From Desulfofalx alkaliphila DSM 12257 (GTDB lineage: Bacteria > Bacillota > Desulfotomaculia > Desulfotomaculales > Desulfohalotomaculaceae), in contig NZ_KL544001.1 in assembly GCF_000711975.1 (NCBI RefSeq), forward strand, positions 47,306 through 111,305: a stretch of DNA of 64,000 nt. The letters run 5' to 3'. The notes under the pieces were generated by a model that saw nothing but the letters and a program-made list of their open reading frames with translations, made no database searches and was not told the origin of the DNA. Below are positions 36,950 to 45,019 of this stretch, in pieces. Each line of letters begins with the position of its first letter. Position 1 is the first letter of the stretch. A program made the position numbers and the translations under genes.

Positions 36950-38047
36950 TTACTTTCTTAAATCCACAAACCGCTCCTTTAATTTTTTACTTACCTGGGG
37001 CAGGGTGGTGTACTCCATTTCATCCAAATGCAGGCGGTGGGGTTCAAAGGGGCCTAACCGGCGCAGGTAATCTGCCATTTGATTGGCCTTGGCCCTGGCC
37101 CGGTCGAAGGCCACATCGGCAAAGAAATCCTGTGGGCCGTGCAGCTTACCCTCTGCCACCTGAAAACCTAAGGCCACCACCCGGGGCGGACCGTCAAAGC
37201 GGGTGGGGGCACACTGCCCTAATCCCACCGGCATCAGTGGGCCGCTATGGGATCCTCTCATCCAGCCGGACACCAGATGGGGATTGGCAAAGGGCTCCAG
37301 AACCTCGCCCACTGCCGGCAAACCGCTCTGGCAGCGCACAATTAGCACCGGATCGTCTTTACCCACATAGCGGCCGGCCATTATATTTAAACGCTGGGTG
37401 CTGGATGAGGCGGCAATTTCACCGGTTTTTTTATGAAAGACCCGTTTAATGCAATACCGCCCCGGGGCCCCTATGAAGACCAGCATATCATAAATCTCTT
37501 CCGGCGCAGCAAAGGTAACCTTGCGATTTTTGATTAAATCCCTTACTTCAAATAAAAAGCCGTCGTGCATATTGGGGTCTATAACCAGCCCAATGGTGTT
37601 AAAGGGGTCAGCAAATATTTTGTATAAGGGTAAATTCCAGGCTCCGGGCTCAGTTTTGTCGGCCATAAAAATAATTACCGGTTCGCTCTTGCGTTCCTTA
37701 AACTGCATTTCAGCAACACCGGGGCCCAGCCCCTTGATGTTGCCGGAAAAGGCATCGGTCAGTAAATCTTGCCCGGCACCATAGAGCTTTAACTTGCGGG
37801 CGGTATCGGTACAGGCAATAAAGGTGTCCCAGGCAAGCTTGTGAATTTCCCCTGAGTTTCTCCCCAATTGGTGGGTCATAATTAAATTAAGGTCGTCACC
37901 CACATGTGTTACATGATAATCAATTAATTCCCGGCGTCCATGGAGCATGGCCTTGGCGGTGTCCAACAGGTCCGGGTGGACGCCGGAATGTCCCACAAAC
38001 CCGCCCACATCGGCCTTGATCACTGAAAGAGTAAGCTCCTTTTCCAT
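36950..38047 (-). CDS. Bifunctional fructose-1,6-bisphosphate aldolase/phosphatase (class V)
   Basis: A 365-residue FBPA/P enzyme of the kind known from archaea and deep-branching bacteria. N-terminal metal motif LSVIKADVGGFVGHSGVHPD, the aspartate-rich THVGDDLNLIMTH, FMADKTEPGAWNLPLYKIFADP with the Lys/Tyr of the aldolase site, and GWMRGSHSGPLMPVG. It makes FBP from triose phosphates and then removes the C1 phosphate, a one-way gluconeogenic device. AAGGGGG precedes the ATG. The window also carries glpX (50772-51740), a second FBPase. Confidence 0.93.
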   Translation of the reverse strand: MEKELTLSVIKADVGGFVGHSGVHPDLLDTAKAMLHGRRELIDYHVTHVGDDLNLIMTHQLGRNSGEIHKLAWDTFIACTDTARKLKLYGAGQDLLTDAFSGNIKGLGPGVAEMQFKERKSEPVIIFMADKTEPGAWNLPLYKIFADPFNTIGLVIDPNMHDGFLFEVRDLIKNRKVTFAAPEEIYDMLVFIGAPGRYCIKRVFHKKTGEIAASSSTQRLNIMAGRYVGKDDPVLIVRCQSGLPAVGEVLEPFANPHLVSGWMRGSHSGPLMPVGLGQCAPTRFDGPPRVVALGFQVAEGKLHGPQDFFADVAFDRARAKANQMADYLRRLGPFEPHRLHLDEMEYTTLPQVSKKLKERFVDLRK

Positions 38048-38222
38048 GATTATCCCCCTTTGTCAGAAAATTAGTTAATATTAATATCATTAGTACGCAC
38101 AAACCATATAAAAATTACTATTATATCCGGCATCCACAATGTTTAGGTCCACTTCCATTTTGATGCAGGAAATAACTGATTAATGACGAAATAGTGTTGG
38201 ATAACAAAGGGGGATGGGGTAA

Positions 38223-39104
38223 TTGAGTAATACCGGCAGAAAAATAGCTGTTGTCACCGACAGCACCTGTGACTTAAGCGATGAACAAATTAAGGATAAC
38301 GATATTAAACTGCTTTCACTGAAAGTGGTGTATAAGGACAGGCAGTATATTGACAGATTGGAAATTAAACCGGAGGATGTATTTGCCGGTTTTGCAAAGG
38401 AAATACCTAAAACTTCAATGCCTTCTCCTGGGGAGGTTGAAAATTTATATAGAAAACTGGCCGACCAAGGCTATACTGATATAATTTCTATCCATATTTC
38501 CAGCGGCTTAAGCGGAACCTACCAAATGGTTAAGGCTGTGGGCCAGCAATTAAAAGACCTGATAAATGTTGAAGCGGTGGACTCAAAAACAATATCCATT
38601 GGCTCCGGTTTAATTGTCCTGGAGGCCAGCCGCCTGGTGCAGGCAGGTATGGGCCTAAAAGAAGTGATGCAGAAGATTAGCAAACTGAAAGAGGAGATAA
38701 AATTATTCTTTGTTCCGGAAACGCTGGAATATCTCATTAAAGGCGGCCGCATAGGGTACGTAAAGGGCCGAATCGGTGAAATACTAAATGTCAAACCCAT
38801 AGTCAGTGTAAATGACGAAGGTAAATATTACACCTACCAAAATGTGCGGGGGCGCAGGCGCTCCTTGGCTGCCATGGTAGAAATAGCTAAGGAATACGCT
38901 GCCGAAAGAAGGGTGAAACTGGCCTTACTCCACGGCAATGCCCTGCAAGAAGCCAAGGAAATGGTAGATAAATTAAACTTACCCAACATTGATATAGTAA
39001 GGTTTGACCAAATCGGCCCGGTAATAGCAGTTCACACCGGGCCGGGGGTAATTGGATTGGCTTTTTATGATGAAGATTACGATAAGAATCATGCCAATTC
39101 TTAA
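38223..39104 (+). CDS. DegV family fatty-acid-binding protein
   Basis: A 293-residue DegV-fold protein: AVVTDSTCDLSDEQIKDNDI at the start, KTSMPSPGEV near 60, ISIHISSGLSGTYQ (ligand head-group Ser) near 92, and LEYLIKGGRIGYVKGRIGE near 164. DegV/FakB proteins carry fatty acids to the kinase FakA, but several paralogues per genome have unknown roles. The TTG at 38223 follows GGGGATGGGG. The stop codon lies inside a 20-bp terminator stem shared with the next, convergent gene. Confidence 0.9.
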   Translation: MSNTGRKIAVVTDSTCDLSDEQIKDNDIKLLSLKVVYKDRQYIDRLEIKPEDVFAGFAKEIPKTSMPSPGEVENLYRKLADQGYTDIISIHISSGLSGTYQMVKAVGQQLKDLINVEAVDSKTISIGSGLIVLEASRLVQAGMGLKEVMQKISKLKEEIKLFFVPETLEYLIKGGRIGYVKGRIGEILNVKPIVSVNDEGKYYTYQNVRGRRRSLAAMVEIAKEYAAERRVKLALLHGNALQEAKEMVDKLNLPNIDIVRFDQIGPVIAVHTGPGVIGLAFYDEDYDKNHANS

Positions 39105-39144
39105 CTAAAAGGGGCGGACCGCCGGGTCCGCCCCTTTTAGTTAA
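39101..39144. terminator. Bidirectional terminator covering both stop codons
   Basis: Two 20-bp arms (39101-39120 and 39125-39144) are perfect reverse complements around a GCCG loop. The degV stop (39102-39104) and the stop of the minus-strand gene (39141-39143) both lie within the arms. CCCCTTTT supplies the T tract on each strand. Confidence 0.93.
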
Positions 39145-39386
39145 GATATTTTTTGCACTGTTAAATCGCTTTGTTTTTGCCGCTTGTTATAGACATCCTC
39201 TGCATAATCACAGGAAATTAAATACAGGCTAACCCATAATTCATGCTCGTTGGGCTTGCCGTCTAACTCCTTTGAAACGTCCTTAAACTTTTTCTCCACC
39301 TTGTCTTTAAAGGAAGAGAATTCTGACAGCACTTCAATGACATCCCTTTGGTTGTAGGCAGCACCTTCCCGTAAAACCTTGGCCAA
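39141..39386 (-). CDS. Hypothetical protein, 81 aa, helical and charged
   Basis: I do not recognise a family. The frame starts at TTG 39386 with AAGGGGGG 7 nt upstream, so it is well placed for translation. The protein is helical and rich in Lys and Glu (FKDKVEKKFKDVSKELDG), with a central WVSLYLISCDYAEDVYNK. There is no signal peptide or membrane helix. It shares a terminator with degV and lies beside the Gln-rich protein gene. Confidence 0.65.
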   Translation of the reverse strand: MAKVLREGAAYNQRDVIEVLSEFSSFKDKVEKKFKDVSKELDGKPNEHELWVSLYLISCDYAEDVYNKRQKQSDLTVQKIS

Positions 39387-39515
39387 ATAATTTCCCCCCT
39401 TAGCACCTATCCACTGTAATTATTTTACAATAATTATAATATTTTAGGAAAAATTTGTTAAGGGGTATCAATTGTCTAAAGGCAACTTAATTTGATGGTA
39501 AGTGTTGAAACAAAG

Positions 39516-39546
39516 CAAAATAAAACAGGGCCCTTGGGGAGCCCTG
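39516..39546 (-). terminator. Terminator after the Gln-rich protein gene
   Basis: On the minus strand CAGGGC and GCCCTG form a stem and are followed by TTTTATTTTG. Confidence 0.65.
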
Positions 39547-39564
39547 GGATGATACTTGCCTTCT

Positions 39565-40236
39565 TTAACGGTTTTGTCCAAACTGGAGGCCGTAGCCGGT
39601 ACTGCCGTATTGGTTGGTGCCAAACTGACCGGACTGTTGTCCCATGCCGTACTGGCTATACTGGCGGTAGGGCTGCTGTTGTCCGTATTGCTGGCCCATG
39701 CCCATTTGATTATATTGACTGAAGGGCTGTTGCTGGCCCATGCCATACTGACTGTACTGGCTGAAGGGCTGTTGCTGTTGACCGAACTGCAGGCCGTAGC
39801 CGGTACTGCCGTACTGGCCGGTGGCTAATTGACCGGACTGCTGTCCCATGCCGTACTGGTTATACTGGCGGAAGGGCTGCTGTTGTCCGTATTGCTGGCC
39901 CATGCCCATTAGATTATACTGCTGACTGAAGGGCTGCTGCTGGCTAAACTGTGGACTGATGCCCATTTGACCATATTGGCTGTAAGGCTGAGAGGACAGC
40001 AATTGGGCTTGATTAACAAGGTGATTTAAGCTTTGGTTTGCCTGCTGGCACATTTGGCTGATTTGCTGCAACTTTTGACAGGCACTGCCCTCGGTTTGGC
40101 CCATCTGCATTAGCTGCTGTTGATTGCCTTGCTCTGTCTGGGAAAGTTGGCTTGCGGTTTGGGCAATGGTGTTCAACTCTTGGCGCAGCGAATTGAGTTG
40201 TTGCTGAAGCTGCTGTATTTGCTGTTGATTTTGCAT
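39565..40236 (-). CDS. Gln/Gly/Tyr-rich low-complexity repeat protein
   Basis: A 223-residue protein, 73 of them Gln by my count. Residues 1-~85 form a Gln-rich coiled coil (IQQLQQQLNSLRQELNTIAQ) with two Cys. Residues ~86-223 are an array of short motifs such as PFSQYSQYGMGQQ and GQYGSTGYGLQFGQ in which a 68-residue block occurs twice. No signal peptide or membrane helix. The composition is that of a prion-like, phase-separating or amyloid-forming domain; spore-coat and adhesive proteins can look similar. The start is sound: GGGAGGTAGTATCC before ATG. Function unknown. Confidence 0.85.
   Translation of the reverse strand: MQNQQQIQQLQQQLNSLRQELNTIAQTASQLSQTEQGNQQQLMQMGQTEGSACQKLQQISQMCQQANQSLNHLVNQAQLLSSQPYSQYGQMGISPQFSQQQPFSQQYNLMGMGQQYGQQQPFRQYNQYGMGQQSGQLATGQYGSTGYGLQFGQQQQPFSQYSQYGMGQQQPFSQYNQMGMGQQYGQQQPYRQYSQYGMGQQSGQFGTNQYGSTGYGLQFGQNR
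39583..39943. repeat. Two ~157-bp direct repeats inside the Gln-rich gene
   Basis: 39583-39739 and 39787-39943 align base for base at an offset of 204 bp (68 codons) with scattered changes. Shorter QQQPFSQY-type units lie between them. The differences are often silent, indicating selection to keep the protein motif after duplication. Confidence 0.8.
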
Positions 40237-40259
40237 TGGATACTACCTCCCTAAGTTTT

Positions 40260-40290
40260 ATACTATTGGCAATAAGCCTAACAATAGTAT
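40260..40290 (-). promoter_or_regulatory. Inverted repeat upstream of the Gln-rich gene
   Basis: ATACTATTG (40260-40268) and CAATAGTAT (40282-40290) are perfect complements with a 13-nt centre, 24 bp upstream of the start codon. It could be an operator or a 5'UTR hairpin. Confidence 0.4.
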
Positions 40291-40332
40291 GTGTTGTACA
40301 ATAAAGGATATAAGTGCCATATCATGGCAATA

Positions 40333-41907
40333 CTAGCTTTTATTTACATAATAGAGATAGTATCCACCCACCGGTTGCATTTTGAAACCTTCTATATTAG
40401 ATCTAATAACAGCGTTATCTATACCGTAATTAAATAAAACCAAGGGACTTTCTTGTAAAAGGGTTTGTTGGGCAGTGTGATACAAACGCTGGCGCAGTTG
40501 GGGGTCATTGAGCTGCTGGGCGCCGGCCAATACCCTATCTATTTGGGCGTTTTGGTACCTGGTCAAATTAAGCCCCCGCTCTATCTGGGGAGAGGTTAAC
40601 AGGGTATACAAAAAATTGTCAGGGTCGCCCTTGTCACCTACCCAGCCATACAAAAAGCAGTCCCCCTCCTGCCGCCGCAAGGCTTCCTGGTACTCCTCCC
40701 AGGGGTAAGACTTCACCTCAACCCTTATATTTGCAGCCTCCAGTTGTTCTTTCACCGCAAGGGCCAGCTGTTCACCGCCGGCCGGGTTATAGGGCCGGGG
40801 GCCCCGGTAGGTGATTAGGGTTAAAGACATGCCCTTGGGGTAGCCGTTTTGCGACAGCAGCCTTTTACTTTCAGCAATATTGTAGGGGTATTGCTTTGCA
40901 GCTTCATCATGACCCATTACATTGGGCGGAATATAACTGTCACCTTTGGGCATGGCACTGCCGTATACCTCATTAACCAATTTATCCCGGTCAATGGCCA
41001 TGGTCACCGCCCGGCGGATGCGGGCTGAAGAAAAGGGTTCTTTATTGGTGTAATAGCCCAGGTAGTTAATAGAAAGCCCGGTCTGCTGCACCACCTTTAA
41101 GTTTTGCTCTTGTGCCCAGTTGTTGTATCGATGGCAGATATTATCGGCAAGGTCGGCTTCACCGGCGGCTAAGCTTTTAAGCCTGGCCTCTTCATCCGCT
41201 TGGTAGACAAAGACCACCCGCTTAAGCCGGGGCGGCTTTTGCCAGTAGTCTTCATTGGCTGTTAATACCAAAGTGTTTTCCTGCCATTTATCCAGCTTAA
41301 ATGGGCCGGTGCCCGCCGGCTGACGGCCAAAGTCAGCACCGGATTCCTTTACTGCGGTGGGGCTGACAATGGGTGCCGCCCAGGGCATGGCTAAGTTATG
41401 TAAAAAGGGCCCATAGGGCTGCTTTAATACAAACTTCACAGTGTAGTCATCCAGCACCTCTACCTTGTCCACCATGCCAAAGACCATTTCCGAATAGGGG
41501 GCCTTAGCCTTTTCAGCCATCACCCGGTCCACTGAAAACTTCACCGCCCTGGCGTCAAAGGGGCTGCCGTCATGGAATTTTACACCCCGGCGCAGCTGAA
41601 AAATCCACTGCCTGCCTTCGTCCTCCACCTGCCAGCCGGTGGCCAGGGCAGGTTCCGGCTCTAAACCACCGGGCTTATATCTGACCAAACCCTCATATAT
41701 ATTGTTAATGATGTAGGCAGAACCCGGGTCGCCGGCGGCAGCGGGATCCAGCGTCAGCCATTTTTGACCTGTAACCACCCTTAACTCCTGGCCATTATCC
41801 GCCGGGGGGCCCAAGGTGCTCACCACTCCCCTTTGCTCCAAGGAAAAAACAAGAAAAAGAAAAGCAATTAATACAGATAACTGCAAGAGCCATTTCTTTA
41901 TAATCAA
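40333..41907 (-). CDS. ABC transporter substrate-binding protein, family 5 (peptide/nickel type)
   Basis: About 524 residues of the OppA/DppA/NikA class. The N-terminus (KKWLLQLSVLIAFLFLVFSL) is a signal or anchor helix without a clear lipobox. The mature part has LTLDPAAAGDPGSAYIINNI, the family signature WQFQLRRGVKFHDG-like segment (IFQLRRGVKFHDGSPFDARA), and RRAVTMAIDRDKLVNEVYG. No permease or ATPase gene is adjacent, so it is an orphan receptor. TTG 41907 is chosen from AAGGGGGG 8 nt upstream; longer in-frame starts lack an SD. Confidence 0.9.
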   Translation of the reverse strand: MIIKKWLLQLSVLIAFLFLVFSLEQRGVVSTLGPPADNGQELRVVTGQKWLTLDPAAAGDPGSAYIINNIYEGLVRYKPGGLEPEPALATGWQVEDEGRQWIFQLRRGVKFHDGSPFDARAVKFSVDRVMAEKAKAPYSEMVFGMVDKVEVLDDYTVKFVLKQPYGPFLHNLAMPWAAPIVSPTAVKESGADFGRQPAGTGPFKLDKWQENTLVLTANEDYWQKPPRLKRVVFVYQADEEARLKSLAAGEADLADNICHRYNNWAQEQNLKVVQQTGLSINYLGYYTNKEPFSSARIRRAVTMAIDRDKLVNEVYGSAMPKGDSYIPPNVMGHDEAAKQYPYNIAESKRLLSQNGYPKGMSLTLITYRGPRPYNPAGGEQLALAVKEQLEAANIRVEVKSYPWEEYQEALRRQEGDCFLYGWVGDKGDPDNFLYTLLTSPQIERGLNLTRYQNAQIDRVLAGAQQLNDPQLRQRLYHTAQQTLLQESPLVLFNYGIDNAVIRSNIEGFKMQPVGGYYLYYVNKS

Positions 41908-42041
41908 GAAAACATCCCCCCTTGCCCCATAAGGTTTCTTCCAAATATTTACTTTTCCTGCCCACATCAAAAAGATTACAAAAAACCTTATTATTTTTAA
42001 CCCAATGAGATAGAATTAGTTATTAATGAGGGAGGTAAGCA

Positions 42042-42905
42042 ATGAATATCAAATTTGGTTCTGCCGGAAATCCCGACAGTTTTTACCGGCAGGGCAATAA
42101 AAGTTCCCAGGCCATGCCGGCATGGTTGGCCGCCCAGGGGTTAAATGCCTATGAATATCAATGCTCCCGGGGGGTGCGCATCAAGGAAGACTTTGCCCGC
42201 AAACTGGGTGAAAGCGCCCGGGCAAATAAGGTTGCCCTGAGCATTCACGCCCCCTACTACATAAACCTAAGCAGCCAAGATCCGGAAATCAAAAGGCGCA
42301 CCAAGGCCCATATTTTTAAATCCCTGCAGGCTGCCCATTGGATGGGGGCCAGCACGGTGGTGCTGCATCCCGGAAGCGGCAGCGGTAAAGACCGGGCAGC
42401 AGTATATAAAAGGGCTAAGGCCTTTTTTGCTGAAATAGTTAAGGAGGCGGCCCATGAAGGCTGGGGCCACATTAAGCTGGCCCCGGAAACCATGGGTAAA
42501 GTCAACCAGTTGGGCTCCTTGGATGAGGTCTTGGATCTGTGCACTGTGGCAGAAAAGGTGGTGCCCTGCGTAGACTTTGGTCACCTGCACGCCATCAGCC
42601 AGGGCAGCCTAACAACAAAGGAAGCCTTTGCCCAAATCCTGGATAAGATCAGTGCTGCGCTGGGGGAAGAGGCCGTTAAAAACTTGCACATTCATTTTAG
42701 TCCCATTGAATTCACAGAGGCAGGGGAAAAGAAACACCACACCACCCTGCAAGGGGAGTTTGGGCCGCCTTTTGCCCCCTTGGCAGAGCTAATCATTGAG
42801 AGGAAACTGGCACCCACAATAATATGTGAATCCAGGGGCCGCCAGGCAGAGGATGCCTTGGTTTTTAAAAGCATTTTAGAGGAAAAACTAAACAAGGCAC
42901 CGTAA
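42042..42905 (+). CDS. TIM-barrel endonuclease IV-like protein
   Basis: A 287-residue AP-endonuclease-2-type TIM barrel: ALSIHAPYYINLSSQDPEIK with the first metal His, ASTVVLHPGSGSGKDRA, LAPETMGKVNQLGSLDEVLD, PCVDFGHLHAISQG, NLHIHFSPIEFTEAGEKKHH and the late ICESRGRQAEDALV. The zinc ligands of Nfo are thus largely kept. Nfo cuts DNA at abasic sites; related barrels are sugar isomerases, so DNA repair is likely but not certain. GGGAGG precedes the ATG. Confidence 0.85.
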   Translation: MNIKFGSAGNPDSFYRQGNKSSQAMPAWLAAQGLNAYEYQCSRGVRIKEDFARKLGESARANKVALSIHAPYYINLSSQDPEIKRRTKAHIFKSLQAAHWMGASTVVLHPGSGSGKDRAAVYKRAKAFFAEIVKEAAHEGWGHIKLAPETMGKVNQLGSLDEVLDLCTVAEKVVPCVDFGHLHAISQGSLTTKEAFAQILDKISAALGEEAVKNLHIHFSPIEFTEAGEKKHHTTLQGEFGPPFAPLAELIIERKLAPTIICESRGRQAEDALVFKSILEEKLNKAP

Positions 42906-42930
42906 ATTCACGGCTTCAGCGGCACTGGGC

Positions 42931-42963
42931 CAAAAAAGGTCCGAGGCAAATGCCTCGGACCTT
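42931..42963 (-). terminator. Terminator of the stress-protein gene, possibly bidirectional
   Basis: AAGGTCCGAGGCA, AA loop, TGCCTCGGACCTT form a 13-bp stem. On the minus strand a TTTTTT run follows; on the plus strand the tail is poor. Confidence 0.85.
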
Positions 42964-42969
42964 GTCTTC

Positions 42970-43443
42970 CTAGTGAACCTTCACATCCTGGCCCCGGTGT
43001 CTGCGCATTGTTTCGGCAGCCTGGTTGATCCGGGAATCACTGGTCTGAACTGCCACCATGGTGTGGCCCTGTTTAATTTTTTCCTCATATCTGCGGCCTT
43101 CCTCTTCGGGGATGCCGAAGTCAACCAATCCACCGGCCACACCGCCGGCCGCAGCCCCGGACAGCATTCCGGCTATGGGGCCCACTGCCAATAGGGGGCC
43201 AATGCCGGGTATGGCAAGGGCACCTGCACCGGCAGCTAAACCGGCAATACCGCCAAGGACACCGCCGGTGGCAACCCCGTCGCCGACGCCGTCACCCCGC
43301 ATTTGGGTACCGCCGCCACCGCCCCCCTCTTCTTCCTTAGCAAGGACGGAAATTTCCCGTTCAAAACCCTGGCTGCGCAATTCCTCAACGGCCCTTTCGG
43401 CTTCTTGGCGGTTTGGGAACATACCCACCACTGTTTTGCTCAT
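42970..43443 (-). CDS. General stress protein 17M-like / glycine-zipper protein
   Basis: A 157-residue protein. The first ~40 residues (KTVVGMFPNRQEAERAVEEL) match the heat-induced stress protein YflT / GS17M domain. A poly-Gly linker follows, then a Gly/Ala-rich zipper helix pair (GGVLGGIAGLAAGAGALAIPG; GMLSGAAAGGVAGGLVDFG) that may insert in membranes. The end (GHTMVAVQTSD) forms the second half of the stress domain. A role in stress is inferred from the family. GGAGG precedes the ATG. Confidence 0.78.
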   Translation of the reverse strand: MSKTVVGMFPNRQEAERAVEELRSQGFEREISVLAKEEEGGGGGGTQMRGDGVGDGVATGGVLGGIAGLAAGAGALAIPGIGPLLAVGPIAGMLSGAAAGGVAGGLVDFGIPEEEGRRYEEKIKQGHTMVAVQTSDSRINQAAETMRRHRGQDVKVH

Positions 43444-43605
43444 ATTAAACCTCCTTTATGGGAATTTTAAAAATCAACTATCGCACTTTATAATGCCACA
43501 TTTTAGGTTAAAGTATTCCTGAATAAAAAACAGTTTATTTTTTCACAGCATCTGATATAATATTGCTTGTTTAAAAAAATAATGGGTAAAGAGAGGGGTT
43601 TTACC

Positions 43606-44064
43606 ATGCTGCCTACACCAAAAAAATTTTTTGTAACTGCAGCCGCCGCAGAAGGCCACAGCTGTTTAAATGCCTTTGATAATGCTTTGCTAAAGGCCAG
43701 AATAGGAAATGTTAACCTCTTGCGTGTCAGCAGTATTTTGCCCCCCGGCGCAGAATTTGATCCTGACTTGGAATTGCCACCGGGTTCACTGGTGCCCACC
43801 GCTTATGGCTCTATCGTGAGCGAAGTTCCTGGTGAAACCATTTCTGCTGCAGTGGGAGTAGGTATTTCGGAAGACACCTTTGGTGTTATTATGGAGTTTT
43901 CCGGCAAGTGTACCCGGGAAGAGGCCAGTAAGGCCATTGAAAAAATGCTGCAAGAAGCTTTTCAAGTTCGGGGTATGAAATTGGTAGATATGAAGATTGC
44001 CGCAGTGGAACATACGGTAGAAAAGGTAGGTTGCTGCCTGGCTGCGGTACCGCTTTGGTATTAA
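43606..44064 (+). CDS. Pyruvoyl-dependent arginine decarboxylase
   Basis: A 152-residue proenzyme of the PvlArgDC family, full length. Self-cleavage should occur at the Ser pair in LLRVSSILPPGAEFD, giving a beta chain and an alpha chain headed by pyruvoyl. SAAVGVGISEDTFGVIMEFS holds the conserved Glu region. It makes agmatine from arginine. ATG 43606 follows GAGAGGGG; a frame start at 43567 lacks an SD. It leads the polyamine set with speE and speB, 85 and 12 bp apart. Confidence 0.93.
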   Translation: MLPTPKKFFVTAAAAEGHSCLNAFDNALLKARIGNVNLLRVSSILPPGAEFDPDLELPPGSLVPTAYGSIVSEVPGETISAAVGVGISEDTFGVIMEFSGKCTREEASKAIEKMLQEAFQVRGMKLVDMKIAAVEHTVEKVGCCLAAVPLWY

Positions 44065-44149
44065 TTTACGGGGCTCGAACTTAACGGGCCCCCTTCTATA
44101 CCCCAAGGGCAGGCATAGGCTGCCATGAGATAATAAGGAGGATATTAAA

Positions 44150-45007
44150 TTGTTCGATCAAAAAGAAAAGTCTGTTTTTAACCTGTGGGCCACCGAAGAC
44201 CAAACTCCCACCATGCGCATAAGCCTGCAAGCTATCCGGACCTTACATACAGAGCAAACACCTTTTCAGCACTTGGCCCTGGTGGATACCTTTGAGTTTG
44301 GTCGGGTCTTATTTTTAGACGGCATTATTCAAACCACCATAAAAGATGAATTTGTCTACCATGAAATGATTACCCACCCGGCCCTAAACACCCATGGCAA
44401 TCCCAAAAAAGCATTGGTAATCGGTGGCGGGGACGGTGGGTCAATTCGGGAAATCATTAAGTATCCCACCATTGAAAAGGCAACCCTGGTGGAAATAGAT
44501 GCCCGGGTGGTGGAAAACGCCCGCCGCTACCTGCCGGAGATCAGTTCCGGCCTGGACGACCCCAGGGTGGAGGTGCGTTATGAAGACGGTGTAAAGCACG
44601 TACAGCAGCATAAAAACACCTATGATGTAATATGTGTGGACTCTCCCGACCCAATCGGGCCGGCGGTGGGTCTTTTTGCCAAAGACTTTTACCAAAACAT
44701 TTATAATTCCCTTACCGATGACGGAATTTTTGTAGCCCAAACGGAATCCCCCTGGTTCAATAAGGAACTGATCGGCAGGGTGTATAAGGATATAGCAAGC
44801 ATTTTTCCCATCACCCGGCTAATGCTGGCCTTTATTCCTTCCTACCCCGGCGGTATGTGGACCTTTACCATGGGTTCTAAAAAACACGATCCCCTGGATT
44901 TTGTGGAAAGTAATTTCCCCGGCTATCCAACCCGTTACTACACACCGCAGGTTCATAAGGCAGCCTTTGTCCTGCCGCCCTTTGTTCAAGATATAATAAA
45001 GAAGTAA
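44150..45007 (+). CDS. speE: Spermidine synthase (polyamine aminopropyltransferase)
   Basis: A 285-residue SpeE. The signature is [16 protein letters not shown] near 90, with [20 protein letters not shown] for dcSAM binding and the catalytic Asp in [17 protein letters not shown]. It moves an aminopropyl group from decarboxylated SAM to putrescine. TTG 44150 follows AAGGAGG. speD is not in the window. Confidence 0.95.
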   Translation: MFDQKEKSVFNLWATEDQTPTMRISLQAIRTLHTEQTPFQHLALVDTFEFGRVLFLDGIIQTTIKDEFVYHEMITHPALNTHGNPKKALVIGGGDGGSIREIIKYPTIEKATLVEIDARVVENARRYLPEISSGLDDPRVEVRYEDGVKHVQQHKNTYDVICVDSPDPIGPAVGLFAKDFYQNIYNSLTDDGIFVAQTESPWFNKELIGRVYKDIASIFPITRLMLAFIPSYPGGMWTFTMGSKKHDPLDFVESNFPGYPTRYYTPQVHKAAFVLPPFVQDIIKK

Positions 45008-45019
45008 GGGGGCAATTAA

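Noticed and set aside
39583-39943. CRISPR-like or minisatellite array
   Set aside because: The repeats are in frame within a gene with a good SD and keep protein motifs; there are no regular spacers and no cas genes.
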